From contig OX335646.2 in the NCBI GenBank assembly GCA_946894095.1, forward strand, positions 16,548,077 to 16,612,076: a stretch of DNA of 64,000 nucleotides, read 5' to 3'. Below the pieces are notes generated by a model, which saw only the letters and a program-made list of their open reading frames with translations, searched no databases and was not told where the DNA came from. The stretch is from Incurvaria masculella (taxonomy: Eukaryota; Arthropoda; Insecta; Lepidoptera; Incurvariidae). The translations under genes and the position numbers were made by a program. Shown one piece after another: positions 53,301 through 62,500 of this stretch; position 1 is the stretch's first letter, and every line of letters begins with the position of its first letter.

Positions 53301-54025
53301 ACTTCTTTCAACAAATATAATTTGAAGAATGGACCATGAAGCAAATGCCCAAAAGAGAAAGAAATATATAAAAATAATTACTTCTAAGGTATAGTGCAAG
53401 ACTGGACTCTTAAATTTCTTTAGCAAACCATTCGCGGGCAATGCGCTACAACATTCAGTAATTTCTTTAAGAGCCTTTTTTACTTATTGCTGATTAGCTA
53501 AATCGCCACATATTAAGGGCCTTTCTTAGCAGCTTCCAATCAATATCGTAGTCCTTAGTTCTTTGCTCCAGACCGTTCTACCAATGTAAGTTTGGCAGTA
53601 GCATTTAGGTATGAAATCATAATTGTGTTATATCATTTATGTGGACGAAAAAAAAAAGACCAAAAAAAAACATAATTTATAGACCAGTGAAGTTTCTTTG
53701 CGGGTTCTTCTTCACTGGTTGATCGAATCCGCGGATCAATCAAATTGTGACATGACTTAGTGTAGTTTTACTACCAGAAGTTGAATAAATAAATGAAATG
53801 AAATACCAGACCATGATAATCAGTACTTTAGTAATGTCATGACACATGGTCATGGTGTAGCATGAGCAACGATTTTAAAGTTAAAAGAACAGTTAAAATA
53901 ACAAATAACGGAATTGTTTTAATGTTACAGGCATAAACATCAAATGAATTATTCTTCATTTTTCACAGATCCTACGCTCCTCGTACTCTTTCTTTGCCGT
54001 TCTCCAACAAGTCAGTGAAGCATGA
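47358..54025 (+). CDS. Odorant receptor (insect 7tm_6 family), 9 exons
   Basis: Exons: 47358-47555, 48681-48810, 49163-49361, 50181-50326, 50548-50632, 51260-51359, 52666-52767, 52954-53109 and 53969-54025. All introns are GT-AG, phases agree at every junction, and the sum is 390 codons plus stop, typical for a lepidopteran receptor. Family marks: LDLLILSLAGLW near the start, LPLQGWYPFD and SPGYEIAYTYQ in the middle, HHMAIIEFLAETERLFS across exons 5-6, FSAAFYMACMLNEILLYCYY in exon 7, AWYEHSLRERQMLLIIVERC and AGSIFVLSLETFTS in exon 8, and SSYSFFAVL at the C-terminus. Such proteins have seven membrane segments with an inward N-terminus and form ligand-gated cation channels with the co-receptor Orco in olfactory neurons. 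Ligand unknown. The exon-5 donor (GA|GTTTGT) and exon-4 end were chosen by phase. Introns carry a mariner relic, a MITE and a LINE relic. Confidence 0.9.
47905..48227 (-). pseudogene. mariner-type transposase relic
   Basis: The minus peptides HHGNASAHS, PYSLNREPCDFFLFPRIKRS and a W-KLFE ending correspond to the D2, D3 and C-terminal parts of a mariner transposase, different from the copy at 13.6 kb. It is in receptor intron 1 and is interrupted by the palindromic MITE at 48228. Confidence 0.75.
48228..48393. mobile_element. 166-bp palindromic MITE, copy 2
   Basis: The two arms are almost perfect inverses: GCTGAGATAAATAGTCGTAA to TTACGACTATTTATCTCAGC. It lies in receptor intron 1. Unlike copy 1 there is no evident target duplication. 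Confidence 0.9.
48492..48612. repeat. Duplicated intron segment left of receptor exon 2
   Basis: GTGATGTGGTAGTTCGGTGA, GTGAGGTCCTGGTGAGGTGA and TAGCTATACTGAGCTGAGG are repeated to the right of exon 2 at 48832-48935. Confidence 0.75.
48832..48935. repeat. Duplicated intron segment right of receptor exon 2
   Basis: GTTGATGTGGTAGTTCAGTG, GTGAGGTCCTGGTGAGGTGA and GGCGATACTGAGCTTAG parallel 48492-48612, so exon 2 sits between direct repeats. Confidence 0.75.
51488..51768 (+). mobile_element. Interspersed repeat, copy 2 (partner at 36425)
   Basis: AACCGGCCAAGTGCGAGTCG, ACGAAGGGTTCCGTACCATC, TTATAGCGGC, TTCATGAGATACAGCC and a GACGGACGGACGG run, in receptor intron 6. This copy is in the opposite direction to the one at 36425. 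Confidence 0.7.
52020..52570 (-). pseudogene. Jockey-type LINE relic in receptor intron 6
   Basis: The minus reading gives SVPQGSVLMPVLYFIFTAYL with a later FSDDTA (reverse-transcriptase motifs B and C) near 52560-52450. NSNLETLQRFQNIV, with a W-ASSDEIH ending, follows at 52190-52060 (C-terminal part). Frameshifts and gaps separate them. The pattern is of Jockey elements and differs from the LINE at 31.96 kb. Confidence 0.75.
52867..52942 (+). pseudogene. Partial copy of receptor exon 8
   Basis: CTCATCGTGGAGCGCTGCAA through TCGCTCGACACATT repeats the 3' half of exon 8 (53030-53102) with deletions. It ends only a few bases before the exon-8 acceptor at 52953. Confidence 0.85.
53470..53560. 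mobile_element. Hairpin MITE, diverged copy
   Basis: CCTTTTTTACTTATTGCTGA and TTAGCTAAATCG, with AAGGGCCTTTC, resemble the element at 30785. Confidence 0.35.
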
Positions 54026-54132
54026 TTTAACTCTTCTTCTAACATTTCACACGAGCGAGGAACTTGAAAATTGTCAAGATGTTTCTGATTTCGATATCTT
54101 AAAGCAAAACACATTTTTGTATAAGAAATACA

Positions 54133-54138
54133 TTTATT
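54133..54138 (-). terminator. Poly(A) signal for gene A
   Basis: AATAAA on the minus strand, about 200 nt after the gene A stop. It lies upstream of the receptor's own plus-strand signal at 54205, so the 3' UTRs would overlap. Confidence 0.45.
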
Positions 54139-54204
54139 CTTAAACTTAATATATAAGCATTGTTATTCAGTGAGCTATATTCAAATTGTCTTTAGAAATC
54201 CTTT

Positions 54205-54210
54205 AATAAA
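54205..54210 (+). terminator. Poly(A) signal for the odorant receptor
   Basis: AATAAA about 180 nt after the receptor stop at 54025. No other match was noted nearer. Confidence 0.45.
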
Positions 54211-54333
54211 TGCCATCCCAAAGCAGAAATTTGAAAATGCCCAGAGTTCAACATTTCCTCTACATTAGAACTTATATTTACTAATTATCCATCGGACTTA
54301 TGGCGTATATTTACAAAGGCGTCCGTCACACCG

Positions 54334-57048
54334 CTACGTCTGCTCGCTCCCCGTGTACTTCTCGGCGGCCATCATGAGCGCGTTGGTGACGCGTCGCGTG
54401 ACCTCGTGCAGCTGCTCCGGCGAGGGCGCTGCCGGCGCTAGCTCGCGCTGCCGCCTGGACGCCGCGTGCCAGCTGTTCGGGTAGACGATCTTGTGCCGCA
54501 GCACCGCCTTGATAATCAGCGCGCCCACGTACACCACGAAGTACACGCTAAAGTACAGCGGCAGGTAGTAGAGCTTCTTGCCGAGGTAGTAGTAGCTGAA
54601 GCGGTTCACTCTCGGCATCTCCGTCGTGGTGGTCGTCGTGGTCGTCGTGTGGTGGTGGTGCGGATGATGGTCGTAATCCTCGAAGTCGTGGTGGTGGTGG
54701 TAGTGGTGCTTGTAGCCCGAGTCGTCGGGCGGGGCACTGTCGAACGATAGGTTGGGGAAATCCGGCTTATCCATCGGCGGGGGAGGCGGCATCATCTCGA
54801 CGCCCTTCACCATGTCACCTCCCATCATCGGCGGCTTCGGCATGTGCGGCTTGCTGTAGATGAGCTCCGGGTAGTCCGTGTCGACGGGCACGCCGGGAGG
54901 CTTCTTGTAGCTGTAGCCGGTGAAGTTTGGCGAGTCGTCGGTGGACGGAGGCCCCGGCGGCGGCGGTGCGGGGTCGTCCGGGGGCGGCGCGAGCGGAGGC
55001 TGCGGAGGTTTGCTGTACGAATACCCCCCGGAGTTCGGAGGGCTGTAGTCGTAGCCGCTGCCTCCGGGGCTCGGCGGCTTGTAATCGTATCCACCATCGT
55101 CGGAGTCGGCCGTTGCCACTGGCGGTGGAGCCGAGTCGTCGTCGCCCGAAGCGGAGGGCGGAGGGCCCGCATCGGAGCCGTCGTCGCTCGACGGAGCCGG
55201 GGGAGGAGGCGGGCGATACGAAAGAACCGGCTTCGGTGGCTTGGGTGGAGCGGGCGGAGGCGGCGGCGGCGGCGGGGGAGCGTAGGGCGGGAAGGATTCG
55301 TATGTGTCGGGAGGAGAGGAGAAGTCGGGTGCGCGTCGGGGCGGCGGCGGAGGTGGCGGCGGGATGAGGTTGGCGACAGTTTTCACCGGCTTCGGTGGGG
55401 CAGCGGGCGATTGCTTGTTGGTGGAGCCGTAGGGCGAGGGCGGTAGGTAAGGCTGGGCGGGGTTGTACCGGTCGATCTGCGGTCGCAGCGGAGGTCCCGC
55501 GTCCTGCGCCTCGCCTCGCAGGGGATTCTTCTCGTCCCGAAACTTGTCAACACTCGTGTACTGGTTGTTCCCTTTCTTGTTTGTAGGTCGGCCCTTCATT
55601 TGGTAAGTCTTCAGGTTGACGTAGGGGAAGCGAATGTTTGACTCGGTCCGGATCGCTCTTGACTCGTTTTCTGTAGACTTGTCATCTTGCGAATTAAACC
55701 TGAAATTCAAGAATGACAAAGACTTAGAATATTTAAAAATATTCAAGTATATTTTATACGTAAGTATATTCTATTACTTTATTTCAAATTCAAATTATTT
55801 CCATTCCAAATTTAATATAATATGTATGTGACACCGTACTTATTAAAACTTAAAAGGCAGTTAGATCAGTTCTGAATCCATGGAAAACTGTAGGTTCGTA
55901 CCATTACATTGGATGAAAAGACAACCGAAACTGCAACAGATAATTGTCCATGTTTTCCATTCAGTTCAATTTAACCTTGCTCATAAGGGAAAGGCTCTGG
56001 TATGGCACCTAATTTCTTCAAAATGCAGTGTGTTAAGTTAATATCATGATAGTAGGTGTGGTATTAGCCGTCAATGTCCAGTTAAATTAAAACAGTACCA
56101 TACATTCAAAAGCGGAACTTACCCTGGAAAGACGAAGTTATAACCATAAGGATCATCAATGGTCGATTGAGTGGTCGTAGACGGTGGCTCGGTGTCTGCC
56201 TCGTTTTCGTCCACAGTGGTAAAGTAGGGCGGCACTGTCGACTGCGCGCTCAGAATCACTTCCTCCCACCCGCCCACTTCCTCCTGGTCTCCCTGCTCCC
56301 CGACCTCCCCCTGCTTCCCCTGCCCACCCCCGGCCTCATTACTGATAACGTGCCAAATGTCCTCCACCCTCATCGGTGCTAACGTCTCCTCTTCATCCGA
56401 TGCCGCCTCCGTCGTCGGTGTAACGGTCGTCTTGGGCTCAGGCATAACAACGGGCCTGAGTGGTAACTTATCCTGATAAAGGTTGTTGTAAACGGCGTGG
56501 TATTCATCTTTATGGTTTCTTACGTTCGACGCCGGAAATGTCGGTAAAGACATTATCACTGAATGCGAGTCACCGCTGATTCTTTCCTTGCTCAGCAAAG
56601 TTTTAATAGATTTTTCTCGATTCTTGCCAGCTTCGAACTCGGCGAATATCAAATCGGATGTGTTCGCGGCTGGCGCCAGTGTCGGTGAGGGTCGGGGAGT
56701 CGAGGTGCGGATTCTCTCGTTCTCAAGCAGTTTCCGGATGGACTTGCGCGGGGCTTCCCCCTCGCGCCCACCGTCCGCCTCGAACTCGGCGAAGATGAGG
56801 TCGGGCGTGTCGCGCTGCGGCCGCGGCGTCGTCGCGCCGGCGCCGCCGTCGCTCCGCCTTCGGCCGCCGTAGTACGAGACTCCCCGACTCGGCGCCGCGT
56901 CGATCTGGAGGCGACGCGGCGCCGGCGAGCCGGTCACGACGTACACGAGAGGGCCCGGCAGCGCGCTCGCGCTCGCCGCGAGCAGCAGGAGCGCGGCGAC
57001 CGCCGGCAGGCTCGGGAGCTGTCTCCAGCGCGGCGGTGGGTGCGACAT
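54334..57048 (-). CDS. Gene A: Pro/His/Thr-rich secreted or membrane protein, 2 exons
   Basis: Exon 1 is 57048-56123 and exon 2 is 55699-54334, joined across CCAGG|GTAAGT and TTTCAG|G in consistent phase, giving 763 aa. Residues 1-30 form a signal peptide (VAALLLLAASASALPGP). Exon 1 has two repeats of SDLIFAEFEA/PDLIFAEFEA, each before a KSI+KLL or KSIKTLL helix, then acidic and Thr-rich parts. Exon 2 is Pro-rich with several runs of 5-9 Pro, then His-rich YKHHYHHHHDF, nine Thr and a membrane segment near 684-706 (LYFSVYFVVYVGALIIKAV). A short helical C-terminus (about 55 aa) ends it. This suggests a long extracellular disordered part on a single anchor. I do not recognise the family; a matrix or cuticle-surface role is only a guess. 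The intron carries a SINE-like copy. Confidence 0.8.
55868..56090 (+). mobile_element. SINE-like family copy in gene A intron
   Basis: CTGAATCCATGGAAAACTGT, TGTTTTCCATTCAGTTCAAT, GGTATGGCACCTAATTTCTT and TATTAGCCGTCAATGTCCAG follow the body and tail order. It lies antisense to gene A. Confidence 0.8.
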
Positions 57049-57639
57049 GTTGCGGTGCGGTCGCGTCGGCGGCGCAGTCGGCTGTGACGGCCCCGGTGGC
57101 GGCGACCGGCAGGCGACCTCCCTGACGCGTCGCTCTAGTGATAATTGCTAGCGGTACCGGGATCTGGAGCGCGCCCAGCACGACAGCAGCCACCCGCCGT
57201 TGCCGCATGCGTGCTTCAATTTTGTCTCGTTAGGGCTGCAACGTTAATTGGTGTCGGGTTTGGAAAGTGTTACATGTTTATTTTATTTGTAAGGTGACCG
57301 TTTTTGTTGAAGGAGAGATTTTTTACAATATCCGTAAAGACACGAACTAGGTCAGAGTCAGCACGTGTGATTTTGAAACAGATGGTATGTAAGGTCATTC
57401 TTCATTCATAGTTTTCTGACCGAATTACCTATTTATCTTGAGTAGCAAAACGTGGGGTAGCGGGGAGTGAGGCGATAAGTGGTAAAAAATGAATATATTT
57501 ACACGACTTGACCGACCTGACAAGCGTGGTGAGGTATCAGTATTTCTATAAGTGTATAAGCACAGAATAACTAATAGTATAGTCAGGAATGAGGCTATCC
57601 ATCAGATAAAAAAAGTGACCTATATATCCCCCAAGACGG

Positions 57640-57800
57640 CCATGTCTGCACAGAACCTATGCGCGATGGGCCGACATGTTCTGAAGTGAAGACCTAGTAC
57701 CCGCTAACGTAGCGTGGGACGCCCAGCGACTCGTTGGACATCCTACTGGATGAGAAGTGATCGAGTGCGTTGAGGCCTCCGCTCAGCAGTGTACCACGAC
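57640..57800 (+). pseudogene. RTE-like LINE fragment
   Basis: Parts resembling RWADMF (GCGATGGGCCGACATGTTCT), AACGTAGCGTGGGACGCCC and a CAGCAGTGTACCAC end recall RTE C-terminal coding sequence, with stops. Identification rests on short blocks. Confidence 0.4.
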
Positions 57801-57952
57801 TTACATATTCTATATGCAACTGTCGTTGCTGAAGCAATTTATTTCTTCATGAAAAAAATATAATATCTCCAAATTGTTTGTTCGAATTTTCATCAATAGT
57901 CATTTTAATTTACAATTACGTTTTAAACATAACCAATAAATATTGCTTTCAG

Positions 57953-58096
57953 GAAACTTCTAAGTCGACTGACCCTCGCCAGTTGTTTCATAAATCTGCT
58001 AAGACAGATTTAAATTTAAAATCCCGGAATCCGGAAACTTGTGAAGATGTGGATTTAAAAAGTTTCCTACGTCATCATATACATTTACTAAAATAA
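57953..58096 (+). CDS. Candidate terminal exon, unknown gene
   Basis: A good acceptor (ATTGCTTTCAG) opens 47 codons in phase 0, starting ETSKSTDPRQLFHKSAKTDL and ending at TAA in CTAAAATAAAC, where AATAAA overlaps the stop. The peptide is hydrophilic and not low in complexity. No upstream plus-strand exon was identified, so it is weakly supported. Confidence 0.3.
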   Translation, partial: ETSKSTDPRQLFHKSAKTDLNLKSRNPETCEDVDLKSFLRHHIHLLK

Positions 58097-58224
58097 ACTA
58101 AGGGGAAGAGAGCCACTATTTGCCTTTAAAATCCCCCTTTTAAAGTTAATCTAGATACTGAATGCATTACCAGTTAGTATAAAGCGATATTATTTTTATT
58201 TTTAGTTTTTCACTTCAGTATCCT

Positions 58225-58420
58225 CTTAACTCCCCGGGTGAACAAGCAAGTGAGTTATTAAATCTTACGTTTGGTTCCATTTCGTACCATTCTAACTGGC
58301 ATGGTTTAGTTTTATTTGGGCGGACAACACGTCTCGTTAGACAGGTAATATATAGTAATTAGTCGCCAGATTTAATCACTCACTTGCCTGTTCAACCGTC
58401 CAGTTAATAAATTAAGGTCA
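58225..58420. mobile_element. Hairpin MITE, copy 2 (partner at 12318)
   Basis: The ends CGGGTGAACAAGCAAGTGAG and CTCACTTGCCTGTTCAACCG are inverse, as are inner TTATTAAATCTTA and CAGATTTAAT blocks. Confidence 0.7.
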
Positions 58421-58454
58421 GGAGAACAGAGACCAGTTTTAACTGATGATCTTA

Positions 58455-58545
58455 CGTCCAATGCGATGGTACCAATCCAGGCGGGCTTAACGGTAGCACT
58501 TATTAAACGGGGAAAGGAACCTACATTTTTACGTGGGATCTAATC
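58455..58545 (-). mobile_element. SINE-like family, internal fragment
   Basis: CCAATGCGATGGTACCAATC, CAGGCGGGCTTAACGG and AACCTACATTTTTACGTGGG match the body near the head junction. Confidence 0.65.
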
Positions 58546-58549
58546 AGTG

Positions 58550-59245
58550 AGGATCACTCACTGCTTGTTAACGAAAATGTGAACTTTAAATCTCGGATAA
58601 GATAGAGGTCGCCACGGCCTAAAATACGGATATGTGGCATGTTCGGTAACATGTGTGACATCTCGACCACATTGTGACTAGTTTGCTACCTCAGATATTT
58701 CCAAAATAACACCCATAAGAACATACCGTATGTAACTGGAAAAAAACATAAAATCTAGTGACAAACGTATGTGCAGGACAAACTATGTCCATCGTTGTAG
58801 GTTATGGTTTACTGTTTCATCGTAAGTATATACGTAGGTGCGTTCTTGGGTGATAATTTTCCTTGCTAACGCGTTTTCCACGCGTATTCCTCAAAGTAGG
58901 TAAATGTTTCAGAGCGCAATTACAATTACAGCAAAATTCGATTATTTAGGTTTGAAGGTATGAAATTTCTGGTGCAAGAAAGTATTTTTTTTATGACGAT
59001 CCCCAAGGCGATTCTACTTAGTTATATCGTCTCTTGCATATGAATTTAATACGGAATCTTTGTTTTTCTAAGAATTATCATATTCGTAGGATATGTTAAT
59101 TCCCTTTTTAAGGTAGTTCCGAATTTGTTCGAACTATACAAAATGTCTTATAAAGTCCACATAAAATTAATGGACTTTTGCGCCATTATTTATTATACAT
59201 ATAGTTATTATATGGCCAAACCATTTGGAATCGCTACTAGTTTTT
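58550..59245. other. AT-rich non-coding stretch
   Basis: No supported exon or clear repeat was seen between the SINE fragments. Confidence 0.35.
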
Positions 59246-59249
59246 TTGT

Positions 59250-59298
59250 GGTATCATTATAATAGATGTAGAAGCCATCCATGTCCAGTTACATTTCA
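59250..59298 (+). mobile_element. SINE-like family, tail fragment
   Basis: GTGGTATCATTATAATAG and AGCCATCCATGTCCAGTTAC match only the last part of the family. Confidence 0.5.
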
Positions 59299-59474
59299 AA
59301 TTTGCAATGATTGAGATATCGACCTAAGTAGCCGACGAATTTATCGACTTCAGTCAGTTCGTGCTGCTAAAGTTTCCACATGTACGATATTCCCATATTT
59401 AGTTTGATTGTTGTGGATCCACACCGTTTCCTGCAACTTATGTTTACAATAAAATACAAATTCACACTTGGATA

Positions 59475-59480
59475 TTTATT
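59475..59480 (-). terminator. Poly(A) signal for the MFSD6-like gene
   Basis: AATAAA on the minus strand about 110 nt after the stop at 59591. Confidence 0.5.
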
Positions 59481-59590
59481 AATTAAATAAACTATGCTTA
59501 TTACTTCTAAAATACTGTAAAACTGTTGCTTACTAAACTAAATACTTATGTGTTAATTTGTCATATTAATATCACAAGATTATGTATTGC

Positions 59591-62500
59591 CTAAGTTTTG
59601 TCATGTTTATCGCCCTGTGACGCTGCGGTGTCGGCGGGTGCGGTAGCGGCGGCTGCGGGGGCGGTCGCGGGGGTGTCGGCCGCCGCGACCGAGGCGGCGA
59701 CAGCGGTAGCGGCGGTGGTTGCGGCGGCGGTTGCGGCTGCGGGCGCGTCGCTGGCATCGCTGTCATTGTACGCGAGGTTATCCACGCCCGAGTCACTACC
59801 GCCATCTGTGCTGTCGAGCGCTTTCTTCGCGATCTCCGCGCGAGGTTTTGAGTCTGAGTTTGCCTTTTCTGCAGAGATATTAACGCCCTCTATGTAGAGA
59901 GCAGCAGACTTTTCCTTGTCGCCGGTGTCGCGGCACTCGACGTCGAGCTGTTTAGGTTTCTTCTTGTAGATGTCGTTGGCTTCGCGTTGCGGTCGACGGC
60001 GCAGATAGAAACGGTTGAAGAGGTAATATACGCAGCCCGATAGCAGCGTGAAGACGGAGAACACGCGATACGTCTCCCGTGTGCCGAAGAACTTCATAAG
60101 ATAGCCACCGATTAAACTGCCCGAGCCCTTTCCTGGAATAAATAAAATGTCGTATAGCATTAACATATACAAAAATATAGACGAACCGTTTTCATTTCCA
60201 AGCATGGTTTTGAGTGGGATAGTCGTGGATAATTTTAATGCTGTGGCTAAACATTACGAAGTTATGAATGAAGTACGATCGGGCGTTTTGGAGGGGCTCG
60301 AGAACTATTCACCGACGCCATAGTAGGTAGATGCCACCCAACACCCCCTGCACGGAGGTGTCGGTGGTGGCGGAGGAGAGGCGCGCTGCGTACGTGACTG
60401 CTGCGGTGATCGATAGCGACGAAGTCATCGACTCTAGCTCGAGAGCTACTCAACGATGCCGTGGTAGATGTCACCCAGCAGCCCCTGCACGGAGGTGTCG
60501 GTGTTGGCGGATGAGAAGCGCGCTGCGTACGTGACGGCCGTGGTGATCGATAGCGACGAAGTCACTTACTCTAGCTCGAGAGCTACTCACCGACGCCGTA
60601 GTAGATGCCACCCAGCAGCCCCTGCACGGAGGTGTCGGTGTTGGCGGATGAGAAGCGCGCTGCGTACGTGACGGCCGTGGTGATCGATAGCGAGGAAGTC
60701 ACTTACTCTAGCTCGAGAGCTACTCACCGACGCCGTAGTAGATGCCACCCAGCAGCCCCTGCACGGAGGTGTCGGTGTTGGCGGATGAGAAGCGCGCTGC
60801 GTACGTGACGGCCGTGGTGATCGATAGCGAGGAAGTCACTTACTCTAGCTCGAGAGCTACTCACCGACGCCGTAGTAGATGCCACCCAGCAGCCCCTGCA
60901 CGGAGGTGTCGGTGGTGGCGGAGGAGAGGCGCGCTGCGTACGTGACGGCCGCGGTGAACGACAGCGACGAAGTCACCGACTCCAGCGCCTCGAACACGAG
61001 GCACAGCCACGGATTGTAAATCAGCGAGTAGCCTGCGACAACATTTAATTTCCTTAAATGTGGAGTTTACGGTGATATTCTGTTTTGCTATGGATTTTGC
61101 GGCGGCGGAGTTGACGCTGCGGCACAAAGAGAATGTAAGTGTTTTTTGGTAAATACCGGCGCCTCCGAGATGACGGCAGTATTAACCGAAGGCAGACCAG
61201 GGATTATTCCGCCTAAAGATGAGGAGGAAGTATCGGAGTTTTTCAGAAGAGATCCTACTACTTCAATTAGAGCTGCAGCCAGGCGCCTTGAATTAAGCCA
61301 GTGGAAATTGTGGTTTATTGTACATGCAGCACGGCTATACCCATTTCACTGCACGCCCGTGCATGCTATCGAAGAGGGAAATCCTGCTAGAAGGATTTTT
61401 GTCGTTTTATGATAAACATAAGGCGGTGGTTCAACCGAAATTGTTTGAGTAAGATTTTGTGGACGGACGAATCGAAGTTCAACCGAGATGGCATTACTAT
61501 GCTATGCATATATACATATGCCAAAGAATATGAACCCGCGAAAGAAGAAAGAAGGCGCTCTCTAAAGAAGATTATCCTTGAGTGGTTGACAACCAATTAA
61601 TCGCCGCACTTTTTTCCTCAAAATTTACATGCAATGCATACATTTTTTTTTAAAGAAATGATTCGGAACCGTTGCTGGAAGATGTGCCTCTTGCCACAGG
61701 AATGCAAATGATTTACCAGCACGATGGCTGCCCAGCCCAATTTTGTCTAGAATGACCCCTTAGAAGGAACATATCGAATTACCAAACATCCTGTATGCAA
61801 AGTGTAAATAAATTCATCTATAACCTTTAAGGGGGTTTTGTTAGTATTAGAAACTAAGTCGATTCTGAAATGAATAGTGGCAATATTTAAAGAAAAAAAA
61901 GATTTCTCCATCCACAATAGGTAATTGCTTCAGAAATTTTGTAAGTATGAAAGTTTTATTTTTTATTTCAATATTTTTATCTTTATATCTTATAATAAAG
62001 ATAAAAATATCTTTAGATGAATTCAATTACAGCCTGTATAGAGCTCCAATAAATATAATCCACGAAACCGCGAAGACAACATATCGGTACGGTTTAACAC
62101 GAGGTTCTTCTAGAGACAGTGGCCGCACCCATGAGCCGGATGGCGTAGAAGATGAACCCTATGAAGAGCACGTTAGCGTGGCCGAGCCGTCGGATGATGG
62201 GCCCCGACATGACGAGCAGCGGCAGGCCGGCGACGCCGCCCACGGTGATGGTGACACCCATGAGCGAGCGTGACGCGCCCAGGTCCTGCAGCAGCCAGAA
62301 CAGGAAGCTCTCGATGTAGCCCCACGCGGTACCTGCGAACCAGAGCCGCGACGGCACACCGTTACTTTATTCAATCCATGAAACGTTAAGATAAGATAAC
62401 GGTTGACTATTGACGGAGGCTTCAGGTGACGTACGCTCAAAAGCTTTCTTTATTCGCAGCATTAGCCCAGAAATCCAAAGGGGTAACGCAATAAGTGTCT

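Noticed and set aside
54844..55446. 200-codon Arg/Gly/Val-rich plus frame and a second 146-codon frame
   Set aside because: Shadow frames of the Pro-rich gene A exon. Composition follows from complementing Pro codons, and there is no domain.
56723..57208. Minus frame starting MRQRRVAAVVLGALQIPVPL upstream of gene A
   Set aside because: Its start resembles a signal peptide, but it runs out of phase with gene A and ends without a donor that continues into exon 2. Arg-rich composition indicates a shadow frame.
60331..60945. Four overlapping plus-strand frames of 67 codons, nearly identical
   Set aside because: They are antisense readings of the 137-bp array. The real coding strand is minus, where the sequence continues the MFSD6-like exon.
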